Shown here: positions 9,235 to 18,862 of the stretch, piece after piece
Layout of the letters: every line of letters starts with the position of its first letter
Numbering within the stretch: position 1 is the stretch's first letter
Origin: Legionella nautarum
GTDB lineage: Bacteria > Pseudomonadota > Gammaproteobacteria > Legionellales > Legionellaceae
NCBI RefSeq assembly: GCF_001467895.1
Contig: NZ_LNYO01000004.1
Span: 1 to 64,000 of the forward strand
Length of the DNA: 64,000 nt
Direction: 5' to 3'
Position numbers and translations under genes: made by a program
The notes under the pieces: model-generated
The model's input: only the letters and a program-made list of their open reading frames with translations
Told to the model about the DNA's origin: nothing
Database searches by the model: none

Positions 9235-9939
9235 CTAAGCGTCCATCTTACGAATCATGCCCTTGACCCGCTCGCTTTGCGCTAAAGAAAGTTGTGCTTT
9301 TTCTGCGGCTGCTCTCGATCCAAAAGGTCCAACGATCACCCTGAACCAAGTACCTTGAGCTTGGGAAACTGCAACAACACTGACATCAAATCCTTTCAGA
9401 GTAAGTCCTGCTTTCATTTGATCAGCATCTTGCTTCCTTTTAAAAGATGCAATTTGAATTTGGTAACTATCTTTGCTTGAATTAGTGGGTACTGCAACCA
9501 CAGGTTTACTTTCAGTCACAACTACAGTGGCTGGTGAACGAGTAGAGGCTATCTCTTGTTTCCTAGGTAGAGCAGCATTCCCTACTGCCACCGCGGGCGG
9601 GGAAACTGGTTTTGCTTGAACAGAAGCATTTGGTTTTGGTGAGGGCACAACGACTGGCGCATTCCCTCCTTTCGCTAAGAGCGTATAAAACTCAAACTTG
9701 GGTTTTGGTAACTCCGGCTCTTTTTCTTTTGCAGCAACCTGAGCTTCGGCCTGTACTTGTGGCTTTGCCTCATGTCGTTTTGCCAAGATGTTTGCATTGA
9801 CCCAGGTACTTAAACTAGTAAAATCGAAGACTGTTGCAGTTAAATAGCCCGCCAAAAAAGAAGCAAGAATCGAAAACAATTGCTTAGGAGCATTGCTTTT
9901 TTGTCTTATTGGTCTTCTTTTTCCGTAATCCTTTGCCAT
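9235..9939 (-). CDS. FtsN-like SPOR-domain membrane protein
   Basis: A bitopic inner-membrane protein: a short basic cytoplasmic N-terminus (KDYGKRRPIRQK), one transmembrane segment (LFSILASFLAGYLTATVF), a long Pro/Val/Lys-rich periplasmic linker, and a C-terminal SPOR domain (YQIQIASFKRKQDADQMKAG through GTWFRVIVGPFGSRAAAEKA). SPOR domains bind denuded septal peptidoglycan. Position directly after argS is a common site for ftsN-like genes in gammaproteobacteria. The ATG overlaps the argS stop codon by one base (TGATG); a GTG three bases earlier is also possible. Probably a division protein, but a general SPOR protein cannot be excluded. Confidence 0.8.
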   Translation of the reverse strand: MAKDYGKRRPIRQKSNAPKQLFSILASFLAGYLTATVFDFTSLSTWVNANILAKRHEAKPQVQAEAQVAAKEKEPELPKPKFEFYTLLAKGGNAPVVVPSPKPNASVQAKPVSPPAVAVGNAALPRKQEIASTRSPATVVVTESKPVVAVPTNSSKDSYQIQIASFKRKQDADQMKAGLTLKGFDVSVVAVSQAQGTWFRVIVGPFGSRAAAEKAQLSLAQSERVKGMIRKMDA

Positions 9940-11699
9940 CACATGCTCTCAGGAGTTGATACCCCAATTAGTTGTAAACCATTTCGCAGTATTTGACGAA
10001 CTGCCTTTAATAAACACAGCCGAGCTGATCTTAACAAGGTTTGCTCGCATAGCAATTGTACTGCATTGTAATAACTGTGCAAGCCGTTAGCTAATTCACG
10101 TAAATAGTAAGCCAATTGATGAGGTTCGCATAATTTTGCAGCAGTCTCTATCACTTCGGGATAACGACTAATCAATGAAATTAAAGCCGTCTCTTGCGGC
10201 TCCACTAATAAATCAAGATGAGCGAGGCCTTCTTCTTCATTCCAATTTAAACCACGCTCCAGCAGTTGGCGTAAAACAGAACTGATGCGTGCATGTGCGT
10301 ATTGAATATAGTAAACAGGATTATCACTGGATTCCGATTTGGCCAGATCCAAATCAAAATCCATATGTTGTTCTGGCTTGCGCATGACATAAAAGAAACG
10401 AGCCGCATCATTTCCTACTTCTTCACGTAATTCACGTAAGGTAACAAAAGAACCGCTACGAGTTGACATTTGTACACGTTCAGCACCGCGATAAAGAATG
10501 GCAAATTGAACAAACAACACATCTAGGGCTTTCTCGTCATGACCCAGGGCAGTTAGAGCTGCGCGGACTCGAGTGACATAGCCATGATGGTCAGCACCAA
10601 AGACATCAATGACGCGCTCGAAACCACGTTCATATTTATCCCAATGATAAGCGACATCCGAAGCAAAATAAGTGGTTTGGCCATTCGCTCGAATGAGCAC
10701 CCGATCCTTTTCATCAGCAAAGTCAGTAGCACGAAACCATAAAGCACCCTCTTTTTCATAGGTATGGCCCGCGTCTTTTAAGGCTTGAATACCCTTTTTG
10801 ATTGCGCCGTCATCCAGCAAGGATTGCTCGGAAAACCAATGATTATAATGCACTCCAAATTCGGCCAAATCCTCTTTAATATCATCCAAAACAAAGTCTA
10901 ATGCTTGTTTGTGGAATAATTTAAAACCTGGTTCACCTAATAAGCGCTTTGCTTGCTCAATCACTGCATCAATATAAAGCTCTTTATCGCCACCTTGTGG
11001 TTCATCAGCAGGTAAACCTTCTTGAATAAGCGACCAGGGCTGCACATAGGCATTTCCCTGTTGATCTAAAATTTGTTGCGCAATCTGCAGGACATAAGCA
11101 CCACGATAGCCATTAGCAGGAAAAATAATTTCCTCCCCCGCCAAACTCAAATAACGTAACCAGACACTAACCGCCAAAATATTCATCTGCCGGCCTGCGT
11201 CATTAACATAATACTCACTACTCACAGCATAACCAGCTGCTATTAAAATATTGGCTAAAGTTGCACCAAAAGCGGCACCTCGGCCATGCCCTACATGCAA
11301 AGGCCCGGTTGGATTCGCAGAAACGAATTCTAAAATAACCTTCTCTCCCTTGCCTAAATCGCTACGACCAAAGGCTTCACCCTGTTTGAGTACTGCTGCA
11401 ATAATTTGTGAACGCGCTTCGTCACGTATGAAAAAGTTAATAAAACCAGGATCCGCTATTTCAACGCGCTCGATTTGTGCATGGGGCGGTAAATGGTTAA
11501 CAATTAATTCCGCAAGTTTTCGCGGTGCCTGGCGACAAGGTTTTGCTAACATTAAAGCGAGATTGGTTGCGAAATCGCCATGAGTTTTATCTTTTGCGCG
11601 TTCTAGCTTAATTTCAACTTCAAGATCAGCCGGTAAACTGGACGCTTTCTTGAGGGTATCAAGAGCCTGCGCAAGGATTTGTTCAAATGCAGATTTCAT
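9939..11699 (-). CDS. argS: Arginyl-tRNA synthetase
   Basis: Class I synthetase charging tRNA-Arg. The HIGH-type motif is [16 protein letters not shown] (about 130-145). The C-terminal anticodon-binding helical domain is present, and the usual KMSKS loop is replaced by the QMSTRSGSF form found in many ArgRS enzymes. [16 protein letters not shown] and FGADHHGYV are also characteristic. The length of 586 residues is normal. The FtsN-like gene is directly coupled downstream. It is divergent from the cNMP-binding gene. Confidence 0.97.
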   Translation of the reverse strand: MKSAFEQILAQALDTLKKASSLPADLEVEIKLERAKDKTHGDFATNLALMLAKPCRQAPRKLAELIVNHLPPHAQIERVEIADPGFINFFIRDEARSQIIAAVLKQGEAFGRSDLGKGEKVILEFVSANPTGPLHVGHGRGAAFGATLANILIAAGYAVSSEYYVNDAGRQMNILAVSVWLRYLSLAGEEIIFPANGYRGAYVLQIAQQILDQQGNAYVQPWSLIQEGLPADEPQGGDKELYIDAVIEQAKRLLGEPGFKLFHKQALDFVLDDIKEDLAEFGVHYNHWFSEQSLLDDGAIKKGIQALKDAGHTYEKEGALWFRATDFADEKDRVLIRANGQTTYFASDVAYHWDKYERGFERVIDVFGADHHGYVTRVRAALTALGHDEKALDVLFVQFAILYRGAERVQMSTRSGSFVTLRELREEVGNDAARFFYVMRKPEQHMDFDLDLAKSESSDNPVYYIQYAHARISSVLRQLLERGLNWNEEEGLAHLDLLVEPQETALISLISRYPEVIETAAKLCEPHQLAYYLRELANGLHSYYNAVQLLCEQTLLRSARLCLLKAVRQILRNGLQLIGVSTPESM

Positions 11700-11870
11700 A
11701 GCGTTTTATTCGTCAAAAAGCAGCTATTATGCGCTTTTTTAATGCCAGTTGCAAAAATGAGCGCTTTTTAGCTAGGAGAGGTTGGGCCAAAGCCAAAATC
11801 ATAAGTGCGATAAAACATAAAAATTTCATACTAAAATTAAATAAGAATTTTAACAACAAGGATAGTTATC

Positions 11871-12326
11871 ATGACGACTTTCGATCCTTTTTCTAAAACA
11901 GAGGTGCTCCAAATAATCAATAATGTTGCTCTATTTATGGGCATTGGCCCTCATGAACAAGGCATGTTAGCTGATAAATGTTATACGAGCGAACACAAAG
12001 CGAATGAAATTATTATTGAGCAAGGTGACATCGCTAATAAGTTGTATGTCATTATAGAGGGCAGAGTGCTTGTATCAGTAAAACGTGGTTCAGCGCAATG
12101 GAAACGAATCAACACTCTAGGACCTGGTGATGTGTTTGGAGAAATCGCCATTATGCGAAATATTCCAAGAACAGCTCGTATTACTACTCTCACAGCCTCA
12201 ACTTTTCTTACAATTAGCAACAAAGATTTCTTAGCTGCCTACCAATATTTTCCGCCTAAAGCACGTGACAATATCCAATTAGTGATTGCAAAACGCCTAA
12301 AAGAAAATCAATCTCATGCCCAATAA
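11871..12326 (+). CDS. Single-domain cyclic nucleotide-binding protein
   Basis: A 151-residue protein made almost wholly of one cNMP-binding beta-barrel. The phosphate-binding cassette is GPGDVFGEIAIMRNIPRTAR, with the invariant Gly-Glu and Arg positions. There is no helix-turn-helix, kinase or channel domain, so it is a stand-alone sensor, perhaps acting on a partner. The ATG at 11871 has AAGGA eight bases upstream. No operon partner is close; the next gene starts 147 bases downstream. Partner and ligand (cAMP or cGMP) are unknown. Confidence 0.85.
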   Translation: MTTFDPFSKTEVLQIINNVALFMGIGPHEQGMLADKCYTSEHKANEIIIEQGDIANKLYVIIEGRVLVSVKRGSAQWKRINTLGPGDVFGEIAIMRNIPRTARITTLTASTFLTISNKDFLAAYQYFPPKARDNIQLVIAKRLKENQSHAQ

Positions 12327-12473
12327 AGAAAAATTTTTCATTATTATAAAAAATTAACTAATTGTTTATTAGAATAAATTTTTGCTTATTATTTTCTTAA
12401 AAATCGATAAAAACATCCTCATTTAAAAAACATGTTGAATTAAATTTAAACCTATGTACAATTTTCCCCGGTT

Positions 12474-13910
12474 ATGAAGCGAATAATAATTTACACAATA
12501 ACTGCTGTTGTTTGTATTGGAATGAATACTTTTGGGGTTCAGCATTTTAAGAAAAACCAAAAACAAACAGTCAATATAAACAAAGAAGCACTGCAAGTTG
12601 AGACTATAAAAATAGTAGCAGCTAGCACCTTAGCAACTGTTAAAACTGAAACTGCAAAATTAGCTTCGGCAGGCAATGCCACATTGAAAGAGCAAGCAAT
12701 TAAAGCAGGTTCTGCAAAACTGGTTTGGTCTAGTAATACCCATCTAAAAGCAAAGGCAGTTGAGGCTAAACCTTCAAGAAAGGCTTTGGCGACAACAAAA
12801 CTAGCAGCAAAGCCGAAAGATCTAGCACCCAAAAAAGTAACGATCAAAAATATTACTCTCAAAAAAGTATCTTTTGAGCAGCTACCTGGCTGGAATAAAT
12901 CCGGTGTTAAAAACTCATTGGCTGCATTTCAGGAATCATGTAAGGTTTTTCTAAAAAAGAAACCGACGCATCCGGTAGGTTCCCAACTTATTAAGTTAAA
13001 AGCAAAAGACTGGCTTCCTGCATGTAACGAAGCGGTATCAATTGATGCTACTACAGAAGCAAGCGCCAAGACTTTCTTTCAAAAATGGTTTTACCCCTTA
13101 GAGCTGATAAAACGAAAACCAATTCACGGTATTTTTACTGGTTATTATATGCCCTTAGTTAAAGGTAACCTGACCAAAACTAAGCAATACAATATTCCTA
13201 TTTATGGTTTACCTAAACAGCTTCCTTGGAACGGTCAAAGAACGCATTCCTATGCTCGTCAAGCAATTGATAAAGGGGCTCTCAACAAGCAAGCTCCCGT
13301 TATAGCCTGGATCCACAGCCCTGTTGAGCGATTATTTTTAGAGATCGAAGGCTCAGGAGTCATTAGGCTTGCAAGCGGTAAAAAATTATATTTAGGTTAT
13401 GCAGGCGAAAATGGCGCTCATTACACACCGGTTGCCAGCGTACTGATTAAAAATGGCGTCATGAATAAGGATACAGCCTCGAAAACTGCGATAAAGCGTT
13501 ATTTTCAAAATCATCCATCTAAGGTTAATACTATCCTTCACCAAAACAAATCCTTTGTTTTTTTTGAAAATTTAAAGAAACCTATTGCCCTTGGGGTGCA
13601 AGATATTACTCTCACACCAGGTTATTCTCTCGCCATCGATAAAAGATGGATCCCTCTTGGTTCACCATTATGGCTCAGTACAAAGAAACCACTCAGCCAA
13701 AATAACCGATTAAAGGATTTTCAGCGCTTAATGATAGCTCAAGATACAGGCGGTGCAATTCGTGGTTTGATGCGTGGAGACGTTTATTGGGGCTCAGGTA
13801 AACAAGCAAGTTTCCTCGGTGAGAATATGAAAAACGAGGGCCGCTACTGGTTATTCCTACCCAAACATATTTTCGATAAGCTGACTAGCTTAGGAAGAAT
13901 GGTGGGGTAA
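12474..13910 (+). CDS. mltA: Membrane-bound lytic murein transglycosylase A
   Basis: Cleaves glycan strands of peptidoglycan. The MltA barrel is recognisable from GIFTGYYMPLVKGN and YNIPIYGLP, through VIAWIHSPVERLFLEIEGSG and LYLGYAGENGAHYTPV, to the 3D domain at the C-terminus (QDTGGAIRG and RGDVYWGSG, which hold the conserved Asp residues). The N-terminus has a hydrophobic segment (IIIYTITAVVCIGMNTFGV) but no lipobox, so it is probably an uncleaved anchor. The next 110 residues form an unusual Ala/Lys/Thr-rich linker, making the protein (478 residues) longer than typical MltA. Confidence 0.9.
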   Translation: MKRIIIYTITAVVCIGMNTFGVQHFKKNQKQTVNINKEALQVETIKIVAASTLATVKTETAKLASAGNATLKEQAIKAGSAKLVWSSNTHLKAKAVEAKPSRKALATTKLAAKPKDLAPKKVTIKNITLKKVSFEQLPGWNKSGVKNSLAAFQESCKVFLKKKPTHPVGSQLIKLKAKDWLPACNEAVSIDATTEASAKTFFQKWFYPLELIKRKPIHGIFTGYYMPLVKGNLTKTKQYNIPIYGLPKQLPWNGQRTHSYARQAIDKGALNKQAPVIAWIHSPVERLFLEIEGSGVIRLASGKKLYLGYAGENGAHYTPVASVLIKNGVMNKDTASKTAIKRYFQNHPSKVNTILHQNKSFVFFENLKKPIALGVQDITLTPGYSLAIDKRWIPLGSPLWLSTKKPLSQNNRLKDFQRLMIAQDTGGAIRGLMRGDVYWGSGKQASFLGENMKNEGRYWLFLPKHIFDKLTSLGRMVG

Positions 13911-13916
13911 TAGGGG

Positions 13917-13936
13917 CTGAGATATCTCCACGAAAT
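13917..13936. repeat. Extra isolated end-repeat next to MITE-like copy A
   Basis: ctgagatatctccacgaaat is a near copy of the terminal repeat of the 13969-14195 element (ctgaggtatccccacgaaat at its other copy). It lies in the same orientation 52 bases before the element, suggesting a nested or partly deleted second copy. Confidence 0.5.
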
Positions 13937-13968
13937 CAAAAATACTATTTGTTTATCCCGTTCGCACT

Positions 13969-14195
13969 CTGAGGTGCCCTCACGAAAAAAATATCTAAGG
14001 AATTGGTATTCATTTTATCCCGTTCAGCCTGAGGAGCACGCATCGCGGGCGTCTCGAAGGCCTGTCCTGAGGCTCTCGAAGGGGGGGCTTTTTGCGGCAC
14101 TTCGAGACAGCGCTGAGCGCTTCCCCAGTGCGAACGGTGTAAACAAAACAATCAATGAATTAAACAGTCTATTTAATTTCGTGCGGATACCTCAG
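13969..14195 (+). mobile_element. MITE-like element, copy A
   Basis: About 227 bases bounded by inverted ends: ctgaggtgccctcacgaaa at the left and the inverse of ctgaggtatccgcacgaaat at the right. The inside is rich in short stems (cttcgagacagcgctgagcg, cctgaggctctcgaagg). It has no transposase and only chance reading frames. A copy with the same inside in inverted orientation lies at 22855-23082. Non-autonomous mobility is inferred from structure; no clear target duplication was recognised. Confidence 0.65.
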
Positions 14196-14319
14196 AGCAG
14201 GAGTAGACTTTTTTTGTTCAATACCGCAATGAATGAGCAAACTGACTTAGCTGGCGAAGCAATCAAAACCATCGAAGCCCTTTATAAAGCAAAATGAATA
14301 AACTTAGACATTTTGTTTA

Positions 14320-14420
14320 AAGAGCTTGTAATAGCTCTCCTACGTTAATCCCGAGTTTACACTCGCTGCGCTCGGGAATAACTTATGAAGAAAACTGGGC
14401 TATTACAAGAGCTATTCTTT
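14320..14420 (-). terminator. Nested palindrome after the lipoprotein gene
   Basis: An outer inverted repeat, cttgtaatagc (14325-14335) with gctattacaag (14399-14409), encloses an inner stem cccgag (14350-14355) with ctcggg (14371-14376). It starts right at the end of the minus-strand lipoprotein gene. It may end transcription of that gene, but it has no long T-run, and it could equally be a small repeat element. Confidence 0.4.
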
Positions 14421-14840
14421 TTACTCGCCGAGTGGTTTCGTCACAGACGATGATGGCTGCGCTGCTGGTTTGGGTAAGTTCTGCGCTTCGATAATATTGA
14501 TATCATCAACAAAACATTTAGTTTCCCCACGCCAAGGCATTACAAATTCTTCGCAGTGATAAGTCAGAATTACATGATCATTATTCTGCATCGCCAGTTC
14601 TGCTTTTTTAACCAACGGCGATTTAAATTGGCCTAAGGTAAAGTGAAATTCACGACCCGTAGCACCAGTAGCGTTTTCTAAGCCGCCGCGAATCAGTTCG
14701 CCCTCATAAGTCCCCCAAAATTTACCTTCTTTTGCCACTTTGACGATAATTCCCGATTTTTGCCCCGATTTTATTGTCCAGCAGCCGGCTAATAGACCTG
14801 TCGACAAAACTAGCACCGAAAATAATAATTTTCTGTTCAT
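14421..14840 (-). CDS. Small lipoprotein of unknown function
   Basis: A 139-residue protein with a lipoprotein signal (MNRKLLFSVLVLSTGLLAGC) whose lipobox LLAGC predicts cleavage and acylation at Cys19 or Cys20. The mature part is a compact beta-rich sequence with two further cysteines (YHCEEF and ETKCF) and a short Pro/Ser-rich tail. GGGAG lies upstream of the ATG. It sits downstream of radA on the same strand with a 61-base gap. The family was not recognised; outer-membrane or periplasmic location is inferred from the lipobox. Confidence 0.75.
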   Translation of the reverse strand: MNRKLLFSVLVLSTGLLAGCWTIKSGQKSGIIVKVAKEGKFWGTYEGELIRGGLENATGATGREFHFTLGQFKSPLVKKAELAMQNNDHVILTYHCEEFVMPWRGETKCFVDDINIIEAQNLPKPAAQPSSSVTKPLGE

Positions 14841-14901
14841 TTTTCACTCCCTTTTTCCTGCAAGCTTAATCAGGAAATTATTTAAAATCAATTTGTCATT
14901 T

Positions 14902-16251
14902 TTATATTTTATCTAACACTTCATACAAATGTTTTACCGCCTCAACCTGCATATCTAGAGCTTGTTTGGGTGCATTAGCAAAAGGTACTATCGCTCTTTT
15001 AAAGCCATGCTTGGCCGCTTCGCGCAGTCGTTCCTGACCGCTTTGCACTGGACGAATTTCCCCAGCCAAACCGATTTCACCAAAAATAATTGTTTCTCGA
15101 TCAAAAACTCGATTGCGTAAACTTGAAACAACCGCTGCGATGAGGGCCAAATCGCTACCTGTTTCAGTCACTTTTACACCTCCGACGACATTGATGAATA
15201 CATCCTGATCAAAAGTAGCAATCCCGCCATGGCGATGAAGTACAGCCAGCAAAATGGCAAGTCGATTATGCTCAAGCCCGGCTGTCACACGTTTTGCTTG
15301 TTGGCCATGAGCCTCATCAACTAAAGCTTGCACCTCAACCAACATCGGTCGTGAACCCTCCCAGGTAACCATGACGGCTGATCCCGGGGTACTTTCAGGT
15401 TGACGGGATAAAAAAATGGCCGAGGGATTTGCGACCTCTTTAAGGCCGCGATCCGTCATTGCGAAAACACCAAGCTCATTCACTGCACCGAACCGATTTT
15501 TTATCGCACGAATCACTCGGAAACGATTATCACTTTGCCCTTCAAAATATAAAACACTATCCACCATATGTTCTAAAACTCGCGGACCAGCCAAAGCCCC
15601 TTCTTTGGTAACATGCCCGACTAGAAAAACAGCGGTTTGAGTCATTTTGGCAAAGCGAACCAACTGTGCAGTCGATTCGCGTACTTGCCCCACACCGCCA
15701 GGAGCTGAACTTAAAGTATCGGTAAAAATGGTTTGCACCGAATCGATAACCATAATTCGTGGCGCTTCTTTTTGCGCATGGGCAATAATACTTTCTACCT
15801 GTGTTTCAGCTAATAAACGCAAACCCTGGATCGGCAGTTGCAAGCGCTTGGCACGCATAGCAACCTGCTGCAAAGACTCTTCACCCGTCACGTAGAGAAC
15901 TTTTTGTGCCTGCGATAAATTAGCTAATGTTTGTAACAATAAAGTCGATTTGCCAATCCCCGGATCACCACCAATTAAAACAACAGAGCCATCAACCAAA
16001 CCACCGCCTAAAACCCTGTTTAATTCGGATAGACCGCAGTCCATACGAACTTCTTTATCCAATACGACATCTTCAACGGCCGTCACTTCCGAACGCTGAT
16101 TGGCATAATGCCCCATTCGTGCGCTACGGCCGGTTGAGACAACATTTTCTTCACTAATTGCATTCCAAGCACCGCATTGAGTGCACTGACCAGCCCACTG
16201 TGAAAAAACAGCAGCACATTGATTACAAATAAATCTGATCTTGCTTTTCAT
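14902..16251 (-). CDS. radA: DNA repair protein RadA (Sms)
   Basis: A branch-migration ATPase that works with RecA in recombination. All parts are visible: an N-terminal C4 zinc finger (CNQC...CTQCGAW), Walker A GGDPGIGKSTLL (about 93-104), the RadA-specific KNRFG motif in RAIKNRFGAVNELGVF, and a C-terminal Lon-protease-like domain (GGVKVTETGSDLALIAAVVSS). The length of 449 residues is standard. It probably forms a short unit with the lipoprotein gene and is divergent from the FAD oxidoreductase gene. Confidence 0.96.
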   Translation of the reverse strand: MKSKIRFICNQCAAVFSQWAGQCTQCGAWNAISEENVVSTGRSARMGHYANQRSEVTAVEDVVLDKEVRMDCGLSELNRVLGGGLVDGSVVLIGGDPGIGKSTLLLQTLANLSQAQKVLYVTGEESLQQVAMRAKRLQLPIQGLRLLAETQVESIIAHAQKEAPRIMVIDSVQTIFTDTLSSAPGGVGQVRESTAQLVRFAKMTQTAVFLVGHVTKEGALAGPRVLEHMVDSVLYFEGQSDNRFRVIRAIKNRFGAVNELGVFAMTDRGLKEVANPSAIFLSRQPESTPGSAVMVTWEGSRPMLVEVQALVDEAHGQQAKRVTAGLEHNRLAILLAVLHRHGGIATFDQDVFINVVGGVKVTETGSDLALIAAVVSSLRNRVFDRETIIFGEIGLAGEIRPVQSGQERLREAAKHGFKRAIVPFANAPKQALDMQVEAVKHLYEVLDKI

Positions 16252-16389
16252 TTAAGGGAGCTCGAGGCGTTTTAAAAAAAATTGAGCTTAGGTTGAAGCG
16301 AAAGCCTTGTCAACCAGAGTAATTCCTACTTGTGAAAAACTAAGTTCAATCATAAAATTTGCTATCCACAAAGACTAATTAGCCAAATA

Positions 16390-17442
16390 ATGCAAATCAA
16401 TCAAAAAACCTTTCAATGGGCAGTCGTGGGTGCAGGGCCTGCAGGCATTGCAGCGGTAGGAAAATTATTGGACCGCAAGATCCCTCCGTCTGAACTTTTG
16501 TGGATTGATCCACACTTTAAAGTAGGTGATCTAGGGCAATTGTGGTCCAATGTCTCTAGCAATACGATTGTAAAACGTTTTGTTGATTTTCTATATGCGG
16601 CGGACTCTTTTACTTATAAACAGGCGAAAATCGATTTTCAATTGAATCATTTACCTCCTGATCACACCTGTGTTTTAAATCGAATTGTTGAGCCTTTACA
16701 ATGGGTTACTAATCAGCTAAGCCAAAAAGTAGTCTGTGAAAAAGCAACCATCCGGCGCATACAATTAAAAGAGCGAAACTGGTTTTTATCCTCTGAAACG
16801 CAAATTTACAAAGCAAAAAATGTCATTCTTGCAACGGGGGCCGTCCCTGCAAATCTCAACTATCCTGGTGTGGATGTGCTGCCTTTTGATATTGCTATCG
16901 ATAGCGAGCGCTTGAAACAATGTATTGATAAAAACAGAACCTATGCAGTTTTTGGCTCTTCGCATTCTGCAATTATCATTATTCGTTATTTGGTCGAACT
17001 AGGGGTTAAAAAAATAATTAATTTTTATCGCTCTCCCTGCCGTTATGCAATTGATCTGGGCGACTGGATCTTATTTGATAATACCGGCCTCAAAGGCCAG
17101 ACAGCCGCTTGGGCGCGGGATAACATCGATGGGGTTTTACCTGATAATTTAGTTCGCTATATCACTAACGAACATAACATTGACCGGTTTCTTCCCCAGT
17201 GTGACCAAGTGATTTATGCGGTCGGTTTTGAAAAACGCTCTAATATTATTATTAATGATTATGAACACCTTAGCTATAACCCACATGTCGGAATTATAGG
17301 CCCTGGGTTATTCGGTTTAGGGATTGGCTATCCTGAATTAAAAGAAGATCCTTTCGGTAATTTTGAATCACAGGTTGGCTTATGGAAGTTTATGGTTTAT
17401 TTAGATAAAGTGATGCCAGTCTGGCTTAAATATCCTACCTAA
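16390..17442 (+). CDS. FAD/NAD(P)-dependent oxidoreductase
   Basis: A 350-residue flavoprotein. The N-terminal FAD Rossmann motif is VVGAGPAGIAAVGKL (about 12-26), and the ILATGAVP element marks the second half of the FAD site. A second nucleotide-binding region reads YAVFGSSHSAIIIIRYLVELG. The redox-active Cys pair of thioredoxin reductase is not seen. The overall layout is like pyridine nucleotide-disulfide oxidoreductase or flavin monooxygenase-type proteins. The substrate is unknown and no partner genes adjoin it. Confidence 0.75.
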   Translation: MQINQKTFQWAVVGAGPAGIAAVGKLLDRKIPPSELLWIDPHFKVGDLGQLWSNVSSNTIVKRFVDFLYAADSFTYKQAKIDFQLNHLPPDHTCVLNRIVEPLQWVTNQLSQKVVCEKATIRRIQLKERNWFLSSETQIYKAKNVILATGAVPANLNYPGVDVLPFDIAIDSERLKQCIDKNRTYAVFGSSHSAIIIIRYLVELGVKKIINFYRSPCRYAIDLGDWILFDNTGLKGQTAAWARDNIDGVLPDNLVRYITNEHNIDRFLPQCDQVIYAVGFEKRSNIIINDYEHLSYNPHVGIIGPGLFGLGIGYPELKEDPFGNFESQVGLWKFMVYLDKVMPVWLKYPT

Positions 17443-17462
17443 ACCTCTCTACTCTGCTCCAA

Positions 17463-17582
17463 CGCCCTGCGGCTTCGGCGTTGTTGCAAACTCCTCTCTC
17501 ATCCCTACCTACCGCAGCTTGTCTGCGTTATCCAGAAATCTGCGCTAAAAGGCGGGACCTCGGACAAGCTGCGGGGCGGGGC
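17463..17582. repeat. REP-like palindromic repeat, copy 2
   Basis: CCGCAGCTTGTCT (17512-17524) pairs with GGACAAGCTGCGG (17562-17574), 12 of 13 positions. Both arms and the upstream cggcttcggcgttgt stretch match the repeat near 9050-9185, including the shared acctcggacaag. It occupies the gap after the oxidoreductase gene; nothing else is seen there. Confidence 0.65.
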
Positions 17583-17692
17583 AAAGAGGTGACTTAAGAT
17601 ACAGCCGTACAGGGGAAGAGCCATTACAATAGTTCAAGACAAAGACTGTCTCAATGCAGTATACTTTGGCAATTCTCAATTAGGATCAGGCT

Positions 17693-17914
17693 ATGACTAA
17701 ACCCATCCATTTTGAAAAGTCCATGACGGAACTTGAAGAAATTGTCATGCAATTGGAAAAAGGTGAATTGTCACTGGATGATTCCCTCAAACAATTCGAG
17801 AAAGGAATTGTCTTAGCACGCAAATGCCAAGAAATTTTGCAGCACGCTGAGCAAAAAATTGAGATGCTTGCTACCACAACACCCCCTTTGAGCAGTGAAG
17901 TTTCCGATGATTAA
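17693..17914 (+). CDS. xseB: Exodeoxyribonuclease VII small subunit
   Basis: A 73-residue partner of XseA in the single-strand exonuclease [35 protein letters not shown] covers the conserved helical core with its E-x-I-V-x-x-L-E-x-G-E-L-x-L-D signature. Its 3' end overlaps ispA by eight bases. The xseB-ispA pair is common in gammaproteobacteria; dxs, often third in that group, does not follow here. Confidence 0.93.
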   Translation: MTKPIHFEKSMTELEEIVMQLEKGELSLDDSLKQFEKGIVLARKCQEILQHAEQKIEMLATTTPPLSSEVSDD

Positions 17915-18800
17915 TCAAGAAATTAGTAATTATTTAGTACGCCATGAAGAGGTTCTACAACAGTTGTTAGCAGATGCAGGCATACCTGCTGATCGCATAA
18001 GAAAAGCGATGGCTTACTCTCTTTTTCCAGGTGGTAAAAGACTTCGCCCCATACTTATTTATTTATGCGGAGAAATTCTAAATACGCAACTCTCAAACCT
18101 TGATGTCATTGCCGCTGCAGTCGAACTTACTCATTGCTATTCACTGATTCATGATGATTTACCTGCCATGGATAATGATGATTTACGCCGTGGTAAACCT
18201 AGCTGTCATAGAGCCTTTGATGAAGCCACTGCGATTTTAGTTGGCGATGGCATGCAAGCCTTAGCTATTGATATTCTTCTCTCCTATTTGCCTAAATCCT
18301 TAAATCCCATGAAAGTTATTGACGTAACACGCGAATTAGTGATCGCAAGCGGTCCTGCAGGCATGGTCAGTGGGCAAAGTCTTGATCTCTCTGAATTAAC
18401 AAATACCGCAATTAGTGAGGGTCAATTACGTACCATCCATTCGCTCAAAACAGGAAAATTGATTTTAGCTTGTGTTAATATGGTCGTCGCTGCCAGTGAA
18501 CCTGCTGAACTCGCAGTCAAAGCCCTGCGTGATTTTGCGGATCATTTAGGTTTTGTTTTTCAAATCCAAGACGATTATTTAGATCATTATGCTCAGGCTG
18601 ACTTACTCGGCAAAGGACGGGCCTCTGATCTAGCCAATCAAAAAATGACTTTTGCTAGTCTTTATACTCGAGACGAATTAGAACATTTAATTAAGCATCA
18701 TTTCCAATTAGCTCGAGATGCTTTAAGACCTTTAGGTCATCAGGCGGAGCATTTACTCGCTCTCACTGATTATCTACATCAACGAAATAATTTAAGCTAA
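17907..18800 (+). CDS. ispA: Farnesyl diphosphate synthase
   Basis: Short-chain prenyl synthase that condenses IPP with DMAPP and GPP to farnesyl diphosphate. The first Asp-rich motif is [18 protein letters not shown] and the second is [18 protein letters not shown] and KTGKL are also present. The ATG at 17907, inside the xseB 3' end, begins [11 protein letters not shown]; a GTG at 17895 would add four residues. The overlap implies coupling with xseB. Confidence 0.93.
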   Translation: MINQEISNYLVRHEEVLQQLLADAGIPADRIRKAMAYSLFPGGKRLRPILIYLCGEILNTQLSNLDVIAAAVELTHCYSLIHDDLPAMDNDDLRRGKPSCHRAFDEATAILVGDGMQALAIDILLSYLPKSLNPMKVIDVTRELVIASGPAGMVSGQSLDLSELTNTAISEGQLRTIHSLKTGKLILACVNMVVAASEPAELAVKALRDFADHLGFVFQIQDDYLDHYAQADLLGKGRASDLANQKMTFASLYTRDELEHLIKHHFQLARDALRPLGHQAEHLLALTDYLHQRNNLS

Positions 18801-18862
18801 ACCTATTATTGGGTATAGTGTACCCATCTTCTCAAGATAACTGATAATGAGGTCATTGCACC

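Noticed and set aside
13974-14297. A 107-codon frame as a real gene
   Set aside because: Most of it is the MITE-like element read through; only the last 22 codons lie outside, with no support for coding.
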